A DNA stretch of 64,000 nucleotides from Phycomyces blakesleeanus NRRL 1555(-) (taxonomy: Eukaryota; Mucoromycota; Mucoromycetes; Mucorales; Phycomycetaceae): positions 1,231,223-1,295,222 of the forward strand of contig NW_017265135.1 of the NCBI RefSeq assembly GCF_001638985.1. Direction: 5' to 3'. The notes beneath the pieces are model-generated. The model was not told the DNA's origin. It was given only the letters and a program-made list of their open reading frames with translations, and searched no databases. Position 1 is the stretch's first letter, and each line of letters begins with the position of its first letter. Shown here one piece after another: positions 11,708 through 30,231 of this stretch. The position numbers and the translations under genes are program-made.

Positions 11708-14357
11708 GGATGTTATATTTCTCCATTCCACATACTCCTTCCTTTTTCCATCTCCTCATCTTTTTTTTTATTCTTCCTACTCTTCCTAATATTCCTCCCC
11801 CTCCCTCCCCTTAACTCGCGTAGTAGTAATAACTGTTATTTCTTAAAGACCAATAAACTTGTTCATTCGATAATCAAACAGTTAAATATTAAGCAAAGGT
11901 TTGAATCTTCTTGTTTCACGGCAACGGAAGTATGTTGATGCTTTCCGAAAGTTTAGGAATCTCGGCGCAAAATGAGAGACGATCATATGGTCTAAAAGGA
12001 ACGGAGAAGCGAATTATCCGTTGCTTTCGCTTGGATCTTATTCGTAACATTTCTAGTTTTATGATTGTCACAAGATGTCAAGAGCCCATAATTTTATTCT
12101 TGCTATTTCTTTATTGATTAAAGCAAGACGATTATAAGACATCAAATATTGTTAATTTTTTTTAGCGTTTTAATTTAAAGGTTAATAGGTAAATGTAGGC
12201 TGAAAATGGATTTTAATGACTTGGAAACAGACTTCAAAGGAAAGGAAAAGAGAAAGAGGAGAATTATAGCGACCACTTAATTTTGACTTGATTTTTTTTT
12301 TGGATTTTTATTTTCAAATGCTATTAATGTAATATATGTTTATTCTTAGGGTTCTTCAAAATTTTGATTTCCCAATAGAGTCCAAACAAATGGAGAACCT
12401 AAATTGGTTCTGGCCGTTCGTTTTCGATAAGCCAGGCTGGTTACGTCGATCCTTTGTCACCTAGACGGAAGATCAACCGCGAGGGGGCGTACACTCTTTA
12501 AAAATACTAATAATAAAAAGGTGTACTTGTGTTTATGAAAATAGGTGCTACAGTGTAAAACATAAATATATATATATAAAAAAAGAATATGTGTCTCTGT
12601 GTCATCATTCTTATGGGAATTGCCCCCAAAATGAAGTTTACCCGACGGTCATTCAAGGCTTGGCAATCAAATGAAGACCAAAAAAAGAAAGAAAGAAAGA
12701 AAGAAAGATTTTCTTTGCGATCATCAAATGTGTGTACCTTTTGGTCTTTGAAGATCTTAAGACATACTCTAGAACAGGTTAATTGGGTCAGTCCAATTCA
12801 GCTAGTCTAAAGACTACATATATACTTTTGAATTAAATTTTGCCGTAGAAAGAAAATTCTACAAATCTACAATAATGTACATCTTTTCACAAGATACCTC
12901 CTTCTTTCCTTCTTTCCATTTTTTCTTTTCAAAGTAATAATAGTAATAGTTTTACCGAGAGTACAAAGAGATATTCTAGAGACTAGCTCACATCTTTATT
13001 CATATGTCTTATATAAGCACGATAGTCCAGAAACGTTTTAAAGATGACAGCAGGTTGGAGGTAAACAAATTGTATATATATATAAAAAGATACAAAAAAT
13101 AATGCTTAATTGTTTAAATTTAAAGAGGTAAGGGGACCAGACTGTTTTCGGTGGTTCTGTGAGCATGGTTAATAAATCAATCAATCAATAAATGTAGTTT
13201 TTGTCCTTTTCTATAAATCCTGTAAACATTGTTTTTTTGTTTTTTTTTTTATTTAAAGTGATCAATTTTACTTTGTCACTTTCGATTGGTTTCTTTTGAA
13301 TTAACTTGTAATTGGATCCAACCATATTCTTTATTGACCTTATTTTACTAGAAATAATATCTAGTAAGAATGAAAAAAAAAGAATTACAAAAAAATATAC
13401 AGGCCTGTATTAGTCATGATTCATTGTTCTTTTCACTCTGGAGTACAGGTTGGCATGGGAGTCTTGTTATTTTTTATTTTAATATTTTTTTATTTGACTC
13501 GAGTCCCACATGCATCTCTCCCTTTTGTCCTACGTGGCACAAGTATACCCATGGATGCTGGTAACTGTCTACTTCTTTTCTATGATCACTGACGAAACCT
13601 TTACGGATCGCGAGGTAGTCAGTATAGCCAAAAGAAAAATAAAATAAGCCAAAGACATCATCATAATATTAATAATAACAATAACAATAATAATTTTATT
13701 ATTATTTTTAACTTTTAGTCTGCCCATATCTTCAGCTGTACATTACATGCCTAAATCTCTAAATATATCTTTATAATAAAGGGGGGGGGGGGGGGGCTTT
13801 GAAGAAGTGTTTATGATGAGTAGGCAGATAATAGCAACAGCAATATCAGTCCTAGTATTGACATTAGCATTAGTATTAATACCAATACTAAAAATAATAA
13901 ACATGTAATCATAAAAGAAAATAGCTAAAGAAATAAATAGCTACGAGTTACCAAACTAGGGTTGTTGTCAAGGCGATAAAAGAAAGAAAAGACAAAAAAG
14001 CGGGTAGAAACATTCTATAGTACTCTGTTTCCCTATTACGATCTTTCTCTTTCTCTTCACTGGTATACATAAAAGGTTATAAGTACATACTAACGCACAC
14101 ACACACACATATATATGTATATGTATATGTATATGTATATATGTATATATATATATAAATATTTATATAAATATATTTTGTACCTAAAAATCATAAAATC
14201 CAAAAAAAATAAAAAAAAAGTATTTAAATAGCCCAACCCAAAGCAAAATCAAGTCCCCGTTCCTGTCTTTATTTAACCCCCAATCTCATTCCACTCCACT
14301 TTTTCTGTGGCTTCCTCATCATTTTCTTCATTATTGTATATATACATTCATTCAACT
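11708..14357. other. Gene-poor A+T-rich spacer
   Basis: About 2.65 kb without a supportable gene. It contains T-rich and GAAA/AAAG simple repeats (about 12684-12709), a run of 16 G at 13781-13796, ATT-rich repeats (13660-13710), and CA/TA/TATG dinucleotide stretches (14095-14175). A moderately G+C-richer island at about 12400-12490 shows no family I recognise. No tRNA or rRNA was found by eye. Confidence 0.6.
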
Positions 14358-15613
14358 ATGCTAAGCAGTGATTCTACTTCTGTCAATTGTCTAGGTAAAC
14401 TAAGAGTCTCATAATATAGAGCAATTTTACACACCCTAGCCAATTCAAAAAATAAAAATAAACCATTTATCATCTACCAACACTCGGACGTCTTTCTAAC
14501 AATCTCTTATTCACAGCCGCCGGCATGCCGTGGCAGCGTAAAAAAAGCGCTCAATGGCCTTTTGTCCTCAACAAGTTACGATTTTATTCCCAATCCTCTC
14601 ATTCTTCGGTGTCTATACCCATCTCAGTCGCATCCGAACAAGTCGAACCCGGAGCCGAAGCACCATCAGAACAACCAAAAGACGATAACATAGATCTCGA
14701 ACCACCACACTACGATGATCCTATTCACCCCTGGACATCAATTTTCCCAGCTTACCTCTCACAGCGAACAGTAGAGCCAAGAGAGGAAGAGGGTAGAGAA
14801 GTCCTACCGGAATACGAATGCACTATCTTCAAGATGGGGTTTGTACGAGTGAAACGCGAAATGGAACGGCCCAAGGTTGAATCAAAAGACCGAGCATGGA
14901 AGTGAGTAAATTTTTTAACTATAGTTGTCATGGTTACCGATTATACTTTATTGGTAGTCATGGTGACCATTGTTTTTATGTATATACAGTATACATTACA
15001 TATGTTTATTTTTATACTTTTATATGCACACACACGCTTGGCTTAGCTTAGTTTATGTATAATATCCAAGTAATCATTATTGGATCTTATTTCATTTTAT
15101 TTCATTTGACGGATTTGACTCTTGCCATGTGGAAAATTCATTCAATTTCACTTAATTACTTCACTTTATCTTTTTTTACTACAAAAAGTATTATTATTTC
15201 TCCTTTGTACTCCCACACATTCATACTCACCTCTGACATTGTCAATTAGGAAGCTTTATCTAGTCTTATGGGGAACCACAATTCATGCCTACAAGATCGA
15301 GCCATACGAGGGAATGAAGCCAGTATGGTCTTATTCAATGCAATTGGCTGAGGCAGGCTCAGCGCCAGATTATCTCAAATACAGAAATGTGTTCCGACTA
15401 CGAGTGAGCAATGGACCGCAAATGCTTATCAGATCATCATTGGAGGAAGAACAAGTGTTGTGGATCGAGCACCTTCAAGCGTCTGCAAATGTAAGCCCAG
15501 ACCTTGACGTGCGTCCAATGCCACGGTTTATTACACTTACTACCCGCCGACGGAGAGGACGGGCGGCGCGCACTGCTGGACAGAGCGAACCTGTCGAGGC
15601 GTCATTGATATGA
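14358..15613 (+). CDS. PH-domain protein
   Basis: A 261-residue protein, probably a membrane or phosphoinositide adaptor. The three exons are 14358-14394, 14517-14901 and 15250-15613 (TGA). The ATG at 14358 was chosen because its exon splices in frame to the rest; a shorter product could start at 14525 (MPWQRKK). After an acidic, Pro-rich segment, residues of about 110-228 form one pleckstrin-homology domain. It runs ECTIFKMGFVRVK, then WKKLYLVLWGTTIHAYK with the second-strand pattern of PH folds, and ends with the amphipathic helix EEEQVLWIEHLQASA containing the conserved Trp. The tail is Arg-rich (TTRRRRGRAARTAG), which could aid membrane or nuclear targeting. No other domain is visible and the specific orthologue is not recognised. 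Confidence 0.75.
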
Positions 15614-16003
15614 AAATAAAAAATAAAAAATAAAAAATCATATAAAAATCAAATAAATAAAAAAGAGAAAGGAAAAGAGGGGGTGCTCAGTTGCTTATTT
15701 TGGCGTGCCACATGGATAGAAATTAGGGGAGGGAGTCACGCACTTATGTGACGCGGCTTTGTAGGATGGGGGACCTTTTGGGTCTCTCCTTTTTCTGATG
15801 CCCTTTCTCCGTCTGCTTCTTTTTTTCATTTTTCTTTTTTAATCACTCTATACTCTTTTTAAAAATACCTTTTTTGGTCGTTTTTCCCACTATTTCACAA
15901 GGGTTTCTTTCAAAATAAAAGACTTGATCCTTCCGCAGTTGTAGATTACGCTGCCGCATCCTAAAAGCCTAAAAAAGCCCAAAGATTCCACAATTCCATC
16001 ACA
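15614..16003 (+). promoter_or_regulatory. Upstream region of MED15
   Basis: The 390 bp between the PH-domain gene and MED15 contain a repeated AATAAAAAATAAAAAAT tail just after the upstream stop, probably its polyadenylation region. T-rich pyrimidine tracts (15790-15890) follow, typical of fungal core promoters. I recognise no specific factor site. Confidence 0.4.
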
Positions 16004-22459
<6,456 letters not shown>

Positions 22460-23451
22460 TAAGTAGAAAAAGCTCCACCTCTGTCACTCTTTATTTCATA
22501 TTCATCTTGTTCTTTCTCTCTCTCTCTCTCTCTCCTGCTCTCCTTGAATTCTTCCTCCTTCTTCCTCCTTCTCTCCTCCTCCTCCTCCTCTTCTTCCTTC
22601 TTCTTTTGTTAGGAAAGAAGAAGAAGAAGAAGAAAAAAAAAGCATACCAAACACGGACATAATTTTCATCCACCTTTTCTGTAATTTCCAAACATCCATG
22701 CATCACCAAACAAAGGCACACTTTACACACTAACACATACACCTTACACACTCACATACACACTCACATACACATACATACAACTTTCCCCTCACACTCT
22801 TTTTACTTACTCTCTTCCTTCACCATGCATACATTATATATACACAATATTTTTTTTATAAAAAAAAATGCAGTACACAGTACATAGATAATATTTAAAG
22901 GTTTTTTTAATACAGCGCATTTTCACTCTATTATTATTCATCGTATATGAAATATAGTTAATGATCTACATCAACTGTAAATAAATTTTCTCTCTCTCTC
23001 TCTGTGTGTGTGTTACAATAGCCATATATATATTTTATCATAGTATATTTAAAGTAAGATGTGATGTGAGATGTGAATTGGTGGTTTATCTTTGTGTGTG
23101 GGAAAGTGTAATTTTTATTTGTTTTTTATTCTCTTACAACACCTTTAAACAATGTCAACCTTTCAACCTTTAGACCTATGTGAGTTTTTTGCCCCCCCCC
23201 CCCCACCCCCCCTTTTTTTTTTTTTTGCTTTTTTATGAAAACAAATCAAACAACAATCTAGTGGTAACCTTGGAAACTGTTTCTATATCTTTATTTTATT
23301 TTATTTTTTTAAAAAAAAAGCAAAACCTCGTTACCCTCAATCGACTTATTGGGGACGAGTTCGTCATTTCATTAATGTTACTGATCCTAGGTAAATGACT
23401 ACGATGATGACATTCTTTTTTTTTTGGATTTATTTTCTAAATTTTGATCTC
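22460..23451. other. Simple-repeat spacer before the assembly gap
   Basis: About 1 kb following MED15 with no gene. It contains CT and CCT/TTC pyrimidine repeats (22508-22620), GAA repeats, CA-rich stretches and a run of 13 C followed by T (23192-23234). Low complexity of this kind probably explains the assembly break that follows. Confidence 0.6.
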
Positions 23452-23551
23452 NNNNNNNNNNNNNNNNNNNNNNNNNNNNNNNNNNNNNNNNNNNNNNNNN
23501 NNNNNNNNNNNNNNNNNNNNNNNNNNNNNNNNNNNNNNNNNNNNNNNNNNN
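23452..23551. other. Assembly gap (100 N)
   Basis: Exactly 100 undetermined bases, the conventional filler for a gap of unknown size. Linkage across it is therefore inferred by the assembler, not seen. Confidence 0.99.
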
Positions 23552-23579
23552 CTTATATATGAGTTTTAATTAAGACCCA

Positions 23580-23655
23580 ACACTGTAGGAAATGGCAGGA
23601 TTTATACCTCCGACCTCGTACCGAGTTACGCACTCGTAACTATTATAGCCAATAG
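23580..23655 (-). other. tRNA-like relic with perfect palindrome
   Basis: Read on the minus strand, this stretch ends in a T-arm-like block (TATAAATCCTGCC, against the usual TTCGAATCC pattern) followed by ATTTCCTACA. Upstream is a perfect 7-bp hairpin, AGTTACG and CGTAACT around CACT (23624-23641). It looks like the 3' half of a tRNA or a tRNA-derived repeat. The acceptor 5' strand and a normal anticodon arm cannot be built, so I do not call a tRNA gene. Confidence 0.2.
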
Positions 23656-24480
23656 CATGTCTGTTTTAGCCTATTAGTTTTACTTTTTGTCAAATACGAT
23701 TTATGGGATTTTATACTATTTTGCATCTAATCCAATCAAATATTCTAAATATGGCAGATTAAAACCTTTTTTAGGTATTTGTATTCTCTTTATGATTGGT
23801 TCAACAAATGCATGCTGTTTTATATTGGAATTTTATGGTTTTTGTGGATCAAAGTAATACAAGTTAAACGTAAAGAAGTATGCAAAGAAGAAGTACTAAT
23901 TTTATGATATTTAGTAGGAGCTTAAGCTATATATTTACTAGATAATATACATATATCTATTTTTATGTGATACTTTTCACATTTTTTATCTAAACAAATG
24001 GCTATTCTCTAGATACTATGATATTGAGGAAGGCATGTGTATTGCTTAATGGATTCTTTTTATCGAAGAGTATAAACCTGCTTTGTGTTAACATTGCTAT
24101 GCCTGATAACTACTTTTGAAAAACCAGAATACACACTCCCTGCGATTCTCTAAATCTACCGAGATCTCTAATGAGCATACGAGCAATCTTGACAGCCAAA
24201 TTGTACTTGATGCAGATATTTTTCTGTCAATTCTTCTCAAGTTACTTTCTTCTGTCAACTTTACGGATTTATATTTTATCAGTACTAGCCTTGATAGCTA
24301 TTAAGTATGTTTTTTAAGGACCTTTAATAATTTTAGACCTTGTGATAAAAGAGAAATAAATAAAAGAGATTTTTACAAAATAATAAAACATCAATGCATT
24401 AAAAAGTAATCACAATCATTACTTTTTGACGGAAAAGGCTTCTTTAAGTTCAGACTTGAAAATACATAATTGTGTAGGCC

Positions 24481-25185
24481 ATGTTTGTCTCTTTATCCAA
24501 CTGTGCAGCCTCTAAGCAGTCTAGCATACAATGGTCATGCACTATTCTTCAAGATAAACTCTACATACCTTTGTTCTTTGCCTATATTACTGTAATTATC
24601 TCTATCCTCTGCTTATTTTTACGCAAATACCAAAATTCAAACCAACCAAAGATTTTATTCCGCAAGTTTTGCCTTTCATTCTATATTAACCAACCCAAAG
24701 CTAAAGAATGTCTAGGAAGCAATATCAGTTCTGAATTTGGTTGACCTTTTGTATTAATGTCAAAAAAAAACTGGTCTGTATCTCACAACCATAGTCATGA
24801 ACCAACCAATGGTGTAGTATTTAGATATCTACTTTGTAAGCATGAATTTGATCTTTGTTTGTTTGATACATTTAGTACTTCCAAGCACTATTTTTCGTGC
24901 TCTCGGCTTTCCCTTTGAACCTTCAAACAAGTCGAAAACTCTCACTAATATAACCCCACGCAATGGCCAACTGTAACCTGTCATAGTCTTCTAGGGTGAA
25001 TATTACAACTAGTCAGCACTTCTTCTTTTATTAATACTTTTTATAAATTCATGCAGGTTTACCAAACCAAAATTGTTTCGAGGACATGGCTCCGTTACAG
25101 TTTGAGCATAATTTGTGGAATAGAGATCTTGCTGCTGTCCTGAAATTCTGGCATATACTTAACCGACTTAAACATGGTGGGGTAA
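24481..25185 (+). pseudogene. Decayed TnpB/Fanzor-like nuclease gene
   Basis: TnpB and eukaryotic Fanzor proteins are RNA-guided DNA nucleases carried by transposons, with a split RuvC domain and a zinc ribbon. One frame runs from 24481 through an in-frame TGA (24742) and stays recognisable to about 25035. It shows RKFCLSFYINQPKA, then KNWSV followed by HEPTNGVVFRYLLCKHEF, and LFDTFSTSKHYFSC. I read NWS as the RuvC-II region and TSKxxxxC as a damaged zinc-ribbon start. After further stops (TGA near 24917, TAA near 24950) the frame shifts. At 25086 LQFEHNLWNRDLAAVLKFWHI continues, matching the RuvC-III pattern RDxxAAxxN with its catalytic Asp. The motif order is right for the family. The N-terminal part is not identified. 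The assignment rests on motif memory, not a search. It is certainly non-functional here. Confidence 0.5.
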
Positions 25186-25659
25186 AAAAAAAAAGTAGAA
25201 TATAAAAGAGACCGAGAGAGAAATTGGTGCTTAATTAAAACTCAACTACAAGACACTTTAAACCCCGGAAAACTTGCAACAATTCACTAAGATCGCCTTT
25301 TTTTTTTGTTTTCTATAGGGTATTCAGAGAATCATTAATCATAATGTCGCGTCAAGATATGGCGTTTTGTATGTTTTGTATCATAAGAGCATAAGAATAC
25401 AATAATATACACATACATACATCTATTTCTTGGTTGGCTAGTTGTTGCACAAATACCAACATCTTGTGTTTCTATCAACATCTCCAAAGTTTTAATGATG
25501 GGGACAAGTATATATATAAAATAAAATAGCCGTCTTGAAATGCTTTAGTCTGGGGTCCCTTTTTTATTTTATTTTATTTTATTTTATTTTATTTTATTTT
25601 ATTACTATTATTCTCTATTTTTCTCATGTCAAACATTCATGTTCTTTGGGGAAGAAAAT

Positions 25660-25690
<31 letters not shown>

Positions 25691-26194
25691 AATATCTGTA
25701 ACAAAGCTTAATAACCATTGCCTATTGACTGTTGATTATTGTGACTTTTAATAATCTCAAGACTCAAGAAAAGAAGAAAAAAAAAAAAAGAACAATCAAG
25801 ATATGAGGACTTCTTTGAATATCTTTATACAAGAGAAATAGAAAAGGATCACTCAAGGGCTTGGGATAAGCTTTTACTTTTAAACGCGATCCCGTTCTTG
25901 TCACACAGAGAGAATAAACCCTCTTTTTTTTGACTTGTTCAAAAAGTCTTTGCTCCGACTAGCGAATAAGAGTAAGAATAAGAATATATATATAGAGAGA
26001 GAGAGAGAAAAAGAAGAAGAAAAAACAAAAAACGAAAGGGAGAGGGGGACTCAGAGATAATATAATTCTTCTTCTTTCTCTTCTTGTTTATTAATTTATT
26101 TATTTATTTATTTATTTTTTCTTTAAAATTTTATTATATACTTTATACAATATTATAATATAATATAATATAATATAATATAATATAATATATC
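25186..26194. other. Simple-repeat spacer upstream of the aminotransferase gene
   Basis: No gene is visible. It contains TTTTA pentamer repeats (25562-25602), TA and TG dinucleotides (25660-25690), GA-rich tracts (25995-26050), TTTA tetramers (about 26085-26118) and a TATAA-type array directly before the aminotransferase start (26145-26192). Confidence 0.55.
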
Positions 26195-27701
26195 ATGACT
26201 TCCAAAGCCTCAAACAACAACTCTGGAAACAATACCTGGGACAGCAAAACCCAAACCTTCCATGGTGGCCAGGAACACTTTTTTATTGATAATTTTGTCG
26301 AGGACTTTAGTGTGACGACCAACTATCTCGGTACACCTAAGAAAGCCCTTGAGGCCGCACGTATAGCAGTATGTGCCTTTTCTCTATCTCTCTTTTTTTT
26401 TTATATATGGATTTACACAATGTGAATGAGATTAATGTCAAAAAGAGATTCAAATACACACAAAGAAAAGAAAAATTAATAATTGAATCGAATGGGATTC
26501 AGATGGGCCAGATTCACCATTACCCTGCCGCAAACCAAGAACCTGCAAAGTCAAGGCTGGCAGAGTTCTTGTGGCCCAAGAATTTTGCTGAGCATCACGG
26601 ACGTCTGTTGATGGGTAACGGCGCTTCGGAGCTCATTGATCTGGTTGTCCGCAAAGCGTTGGACCAAGCACGTGAAAGAGGCATCAAGAACCCCACATGG
26701 AAAGGTGGACCATGGAATGTACAAGTAAGTGAAGAAGAGGGGATGGTATCTTTATTTCTTTATTATTAAACTGTATTATAAACCATCAAGTATCAAGAGT
26801 ATCAGAGAAGTGCAGCCACAAACGGATTCAAGATCCTCGATCCTTCTAGCAAAGAGCGTGCTGATATGATCTGTATTGTCAACCCTTGCAACCCTACAGG
26901 CGACTATTTACCTATTGAAGAAATCAAGGGCTGGCTCGAGCAGAACGTAGCTCCAAAGGGAACTGTTATGGTTGGTATGTGAAAACAGTATAATATAGTT
27001 CTATGTATGTGTGTGTGTTTTATTTTTATTTTTTAAAAAAAAAACAAAAAATTGATTATTAATAATAATATTATTCAACTGGTATGTATATATATATTGT
27101 ATTGGGTGTCCTTCTTTTGGGATGACTAGATGAATCTATGCAGCTCTGGCACTCGGCAGATTTCCGTGCCGATTCATTGATCAACCAGCACGAATTTATG
27201 CTGTCGATGCTGGAGAGAGATCAAGTGTCTGTACATGTGATGCACTCGTGGACCAAGATCTGGTCCTGCACTGGTCTGCGAGTCGGCTCTGTCATTTGCC
27301 CCACTGCTCAGCACTGTGAGGCACTGAAGAAGATCCAGGTTCCCTGGTCTGTCAATGGTCCGGCACTCAAGTTTGTCGAGGCTGTTGTAAAGGATGATGA
27401 GTATCTGAACAAGACCTGGGAAAACACCAGCCGGTTGAGAGCACATCTGATCAGCGAACTCGAGAAAATCAAGGGATTCAAGCAACAGGGATGGGTCTGT
27501 CATGGCGAGCCTTTCCTGAGCTGGGTCTGGCTTGATGTCCGCAGCGATGAGGTCGCCACAAAGGCTGTTGATCTGGCACGCGCTGCAGGTGTACCTGTAC
27601 GTAGTGGAAAGCCTGGATATGGATGCAATACCTTTGTCCGAATCGCAGTCCGTGAAGAGCACCAGGCAGCCATTCTTATTTCTGCATGGGCCAGTCTTTA
27701 G
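26195..27701 (+). CDS. PLP-dependent aminotransferase, class I/II
   Basis: A fold-type I pyridoxal-phosphate enzyme, probably a cytosolic aminotransferase of the histidinol-phosphate/CobC-like branch; the substrate cannot be told. The four exons are 26195-26368, 26503-26724, 26791-26974 and 27130-27701 (TAG), giving 383 residues, a normal length. Visible family elements are GNGASELIDLVVRKA (phosphate-binding turn) and IVNPCNPTGDYLPIEE (the NPxNPTG cofactor-contacting loop). DESMQLW carries the Asp that pairs with the pyridine nitrogen, and HSWTKIWSCTGLRVGS carries the Schiff-base Lys (about residue 236). A C-terminal Arg in TFVRIAVR is expected to bind the substrate carboxylate. All key residues are present, so it should be active. 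No neighbouring pathway gene helps define its role. Confidence 0.85.
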
Positions 27702-28824
27702 AATATATTCATTATCATGTATTATCACTGTTACTATTACCATTACCATTACTAATTTTTTTTTTCTTTTTTTTTTTTAAAAAAAAAGCACATACATACA
27801 TTTACATATAAAAAGTATATTAAGGTCAAGATCGTACATAATACATAATATATAAATATGTGTCAGAAATAAAAAGAAGAAGAAGAAGAAGAAGAAGTAT
27901 GTGTGAATGAAATTTGTTATTTGAATTATTATCTATTATTATGAAAAGGAATGTTATAAAATAAATGAAAGACAAAATCATCAGTATTATAGATACATAC
28001 ATCTGGTCTCATTCCAATTCAAAATATTTCATTTTCATTTTTATTGATATTATAGAATGTCACTTTTCAATATATATATATATTTTATAGGAAAATATAA
28101 GAATAATACGCTTCTATTACCTTGTTTTAAAAGATAGTTAAAAGTACAAAATAAAGAAATACTATTCGAAATAATACACTACGAATGAGAGAAAATCAGG
28201 AGCATAGATATAGGATCCATGGATTACTATAACTATTGGGGAGAGGTTTTTTGTTATAAGAAATTATATAACAATTTACAAGTTCTTACAGACTTGGCCT
28301 GGTAGCCAAGATATAAAGTAAAATTAGAAATGGAAAGAGGGTTAATCTATGGGCTTCTTTATTCTTTATTTTACTTTAATTGGTTGGTTTATACACCTAT
28401 AGGGAGAAGGCAAAGTAAAGTACAATAAAAAGGATATTTCAGTCTGTGCATAAAGTGTATGTATATATATATATATAAGAATATTTACAAACAAACAAGA
28501 AAGTATGCACATATACACACATATCTAAAGGTATTTTAGCTGTGTAAATATGAAGATTCTTATTTTCATTTTCATTATGAATTTTAATACAAACAACATT
28601 TTACGGATCGTTCTTTGTGAAAGTAGTGCCTTGAGTGCAGTTTCATTGTTTAAACTCTCTCTCTCTCTTTTTTTGTAAAATCTATCTTCCAAAGACATCA
28701 GCCTTGTGTATCAATGTATGCATACAGTAACACTAACAACAGTAACAGCAGCAACAATAGACACAGACATAAAGATATACACAACACTTTTTGTTAAATA
28801 TAACCATTCACAAAGGCTAATACC

Positions 28825-28862
<38 letters not shown>

Positions 28863-29968
28863 CTATTTCCTGTTTTGATGACGAGACTGAATGTAGCCAG
28901 AAATATATATACATACTAATATACAATCAAGGGCAAAGGGCAAAGGGCAAAGGGTAGGGTAGGGGGGTAAAGGAGAAAAGGGAGAGAGAGAAAAGAATAA
29001 AAAGCCAAAGAGGAGTAAAATGCTTGGATGTCAAGGTCGAATTATATTATATAATTATATAATTAATTATATATATTTTTTGGGTAATGAGAATGACAAG
29101 CAAAGTTCGATCGCAATCTCGTCTTTTACCCCTCTTCTTTCTTTATCTGTCTCCAGTCCCTTATTATCTTCCCCTTCAGAGAAAAAGAAAAGCGCTTCCT
29201 ATTATCCTCTATCTATTATTTTAGGAAATAACTAGCTAGTACTAATTCTATAGTTTGAGCGAGTGAAAGTGAGATTTGTATGCACAAACCTGCAGAACCC
29301 AACTCAGCATCTTTCTTTCTTATTTTCTTATATATATATATATATATTTTTTTTTAAGAAAATAAAAAGCACAACAATCAGACATAATTACGCTATACGT
29401 TATTTATTTTTCACAAATCTGCATTTATTTTTTAATTTTTATTGGTTTATTTCAATATTACAAATAGTAAAAACAAAAAAAAAGAACCTAATAATCGCAC
29501 ATCTAATAAAATATTAACAGACAGATATCTACTTTACTATAAAATAGAAACAAAAAACAAAATATTAAAAGGAGGGGCAGGTTTATGGTAATAGGAGATT
29601 CCTTTCTTTTTGAAGGGGGATGGTATGCTTCTTCATACTTGGTAGATATGAGCGTTTTACGCTAATATATATATATATATATATACATACACACCTATAG
29701 AGGTCTATAAAATGTATATATAAGCGTATACAGTATATTTCCCACAACTTCTTTGCAAGACAACAAGAGATCCCAAAGGATTATTAATAAACGAACCCCA
29801 TTGTCTATATCCTCCTCCCCCTCCCCCTATTTCTTTTCTTTTCTTTTTTGTGTTTTGTTTCCCCATCTCACATTAATATTCATCACTCGTTCTCTTTCTC
29901 TCTTTCTCTTTTTTTTTTTTGAATATATATTATTGTTGGTTATAAAAATAATAATTAGATTTTCTTAT
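27702..29968. other. Gene-poor spacer
   Basis: About 2.3 kb without a supportable gene. It has GAA repeats (27872-27897), CA/TA dinucleotide stretches (28828-28862), AAAGGGC-type repeats (28930-28955) and TA arrays (29328-29346, 29660-29685). The pyrimidine-rich segment at 29810-29920 is probably the promoter/leader of the following secreted-protein gene. Confidence 0.5.
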
Positions 29969-30200
29969 ATGCTGGGCATTCAATTTCGATCATTTTTCTG
30001 GTGTTTCTGCGGCCTTGTACTTGTAGATTCAATTATAGCCTTACCGTTGCTGGCACATCGTCGAAGTGAATCTTTTTCAGGGTCGGGAACTTATTACAAT
30101 GTCGGTCCAGGCTCGTGTGGCGAGACAAATTCTGATACAGAAATGGTCGTGGCTGTCAACACAGGTCAAATGAATAATGGTAAGCACAGGCAGGGTCTAT

Positions 30201-30231
<31 letters not shown>

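Noticed and set aside
12589..12810. 73-codon frame rich in Lys and Glu
   Set aside because: It is driven by a GAAA/AAAG simple repeat, shows no family resemblance and has no supporting context.
28706..28957. 83-codon frame with Thr-His and Ile-Tyr repeats
   Set aside because: It is a translated CA/TA microsatellite.
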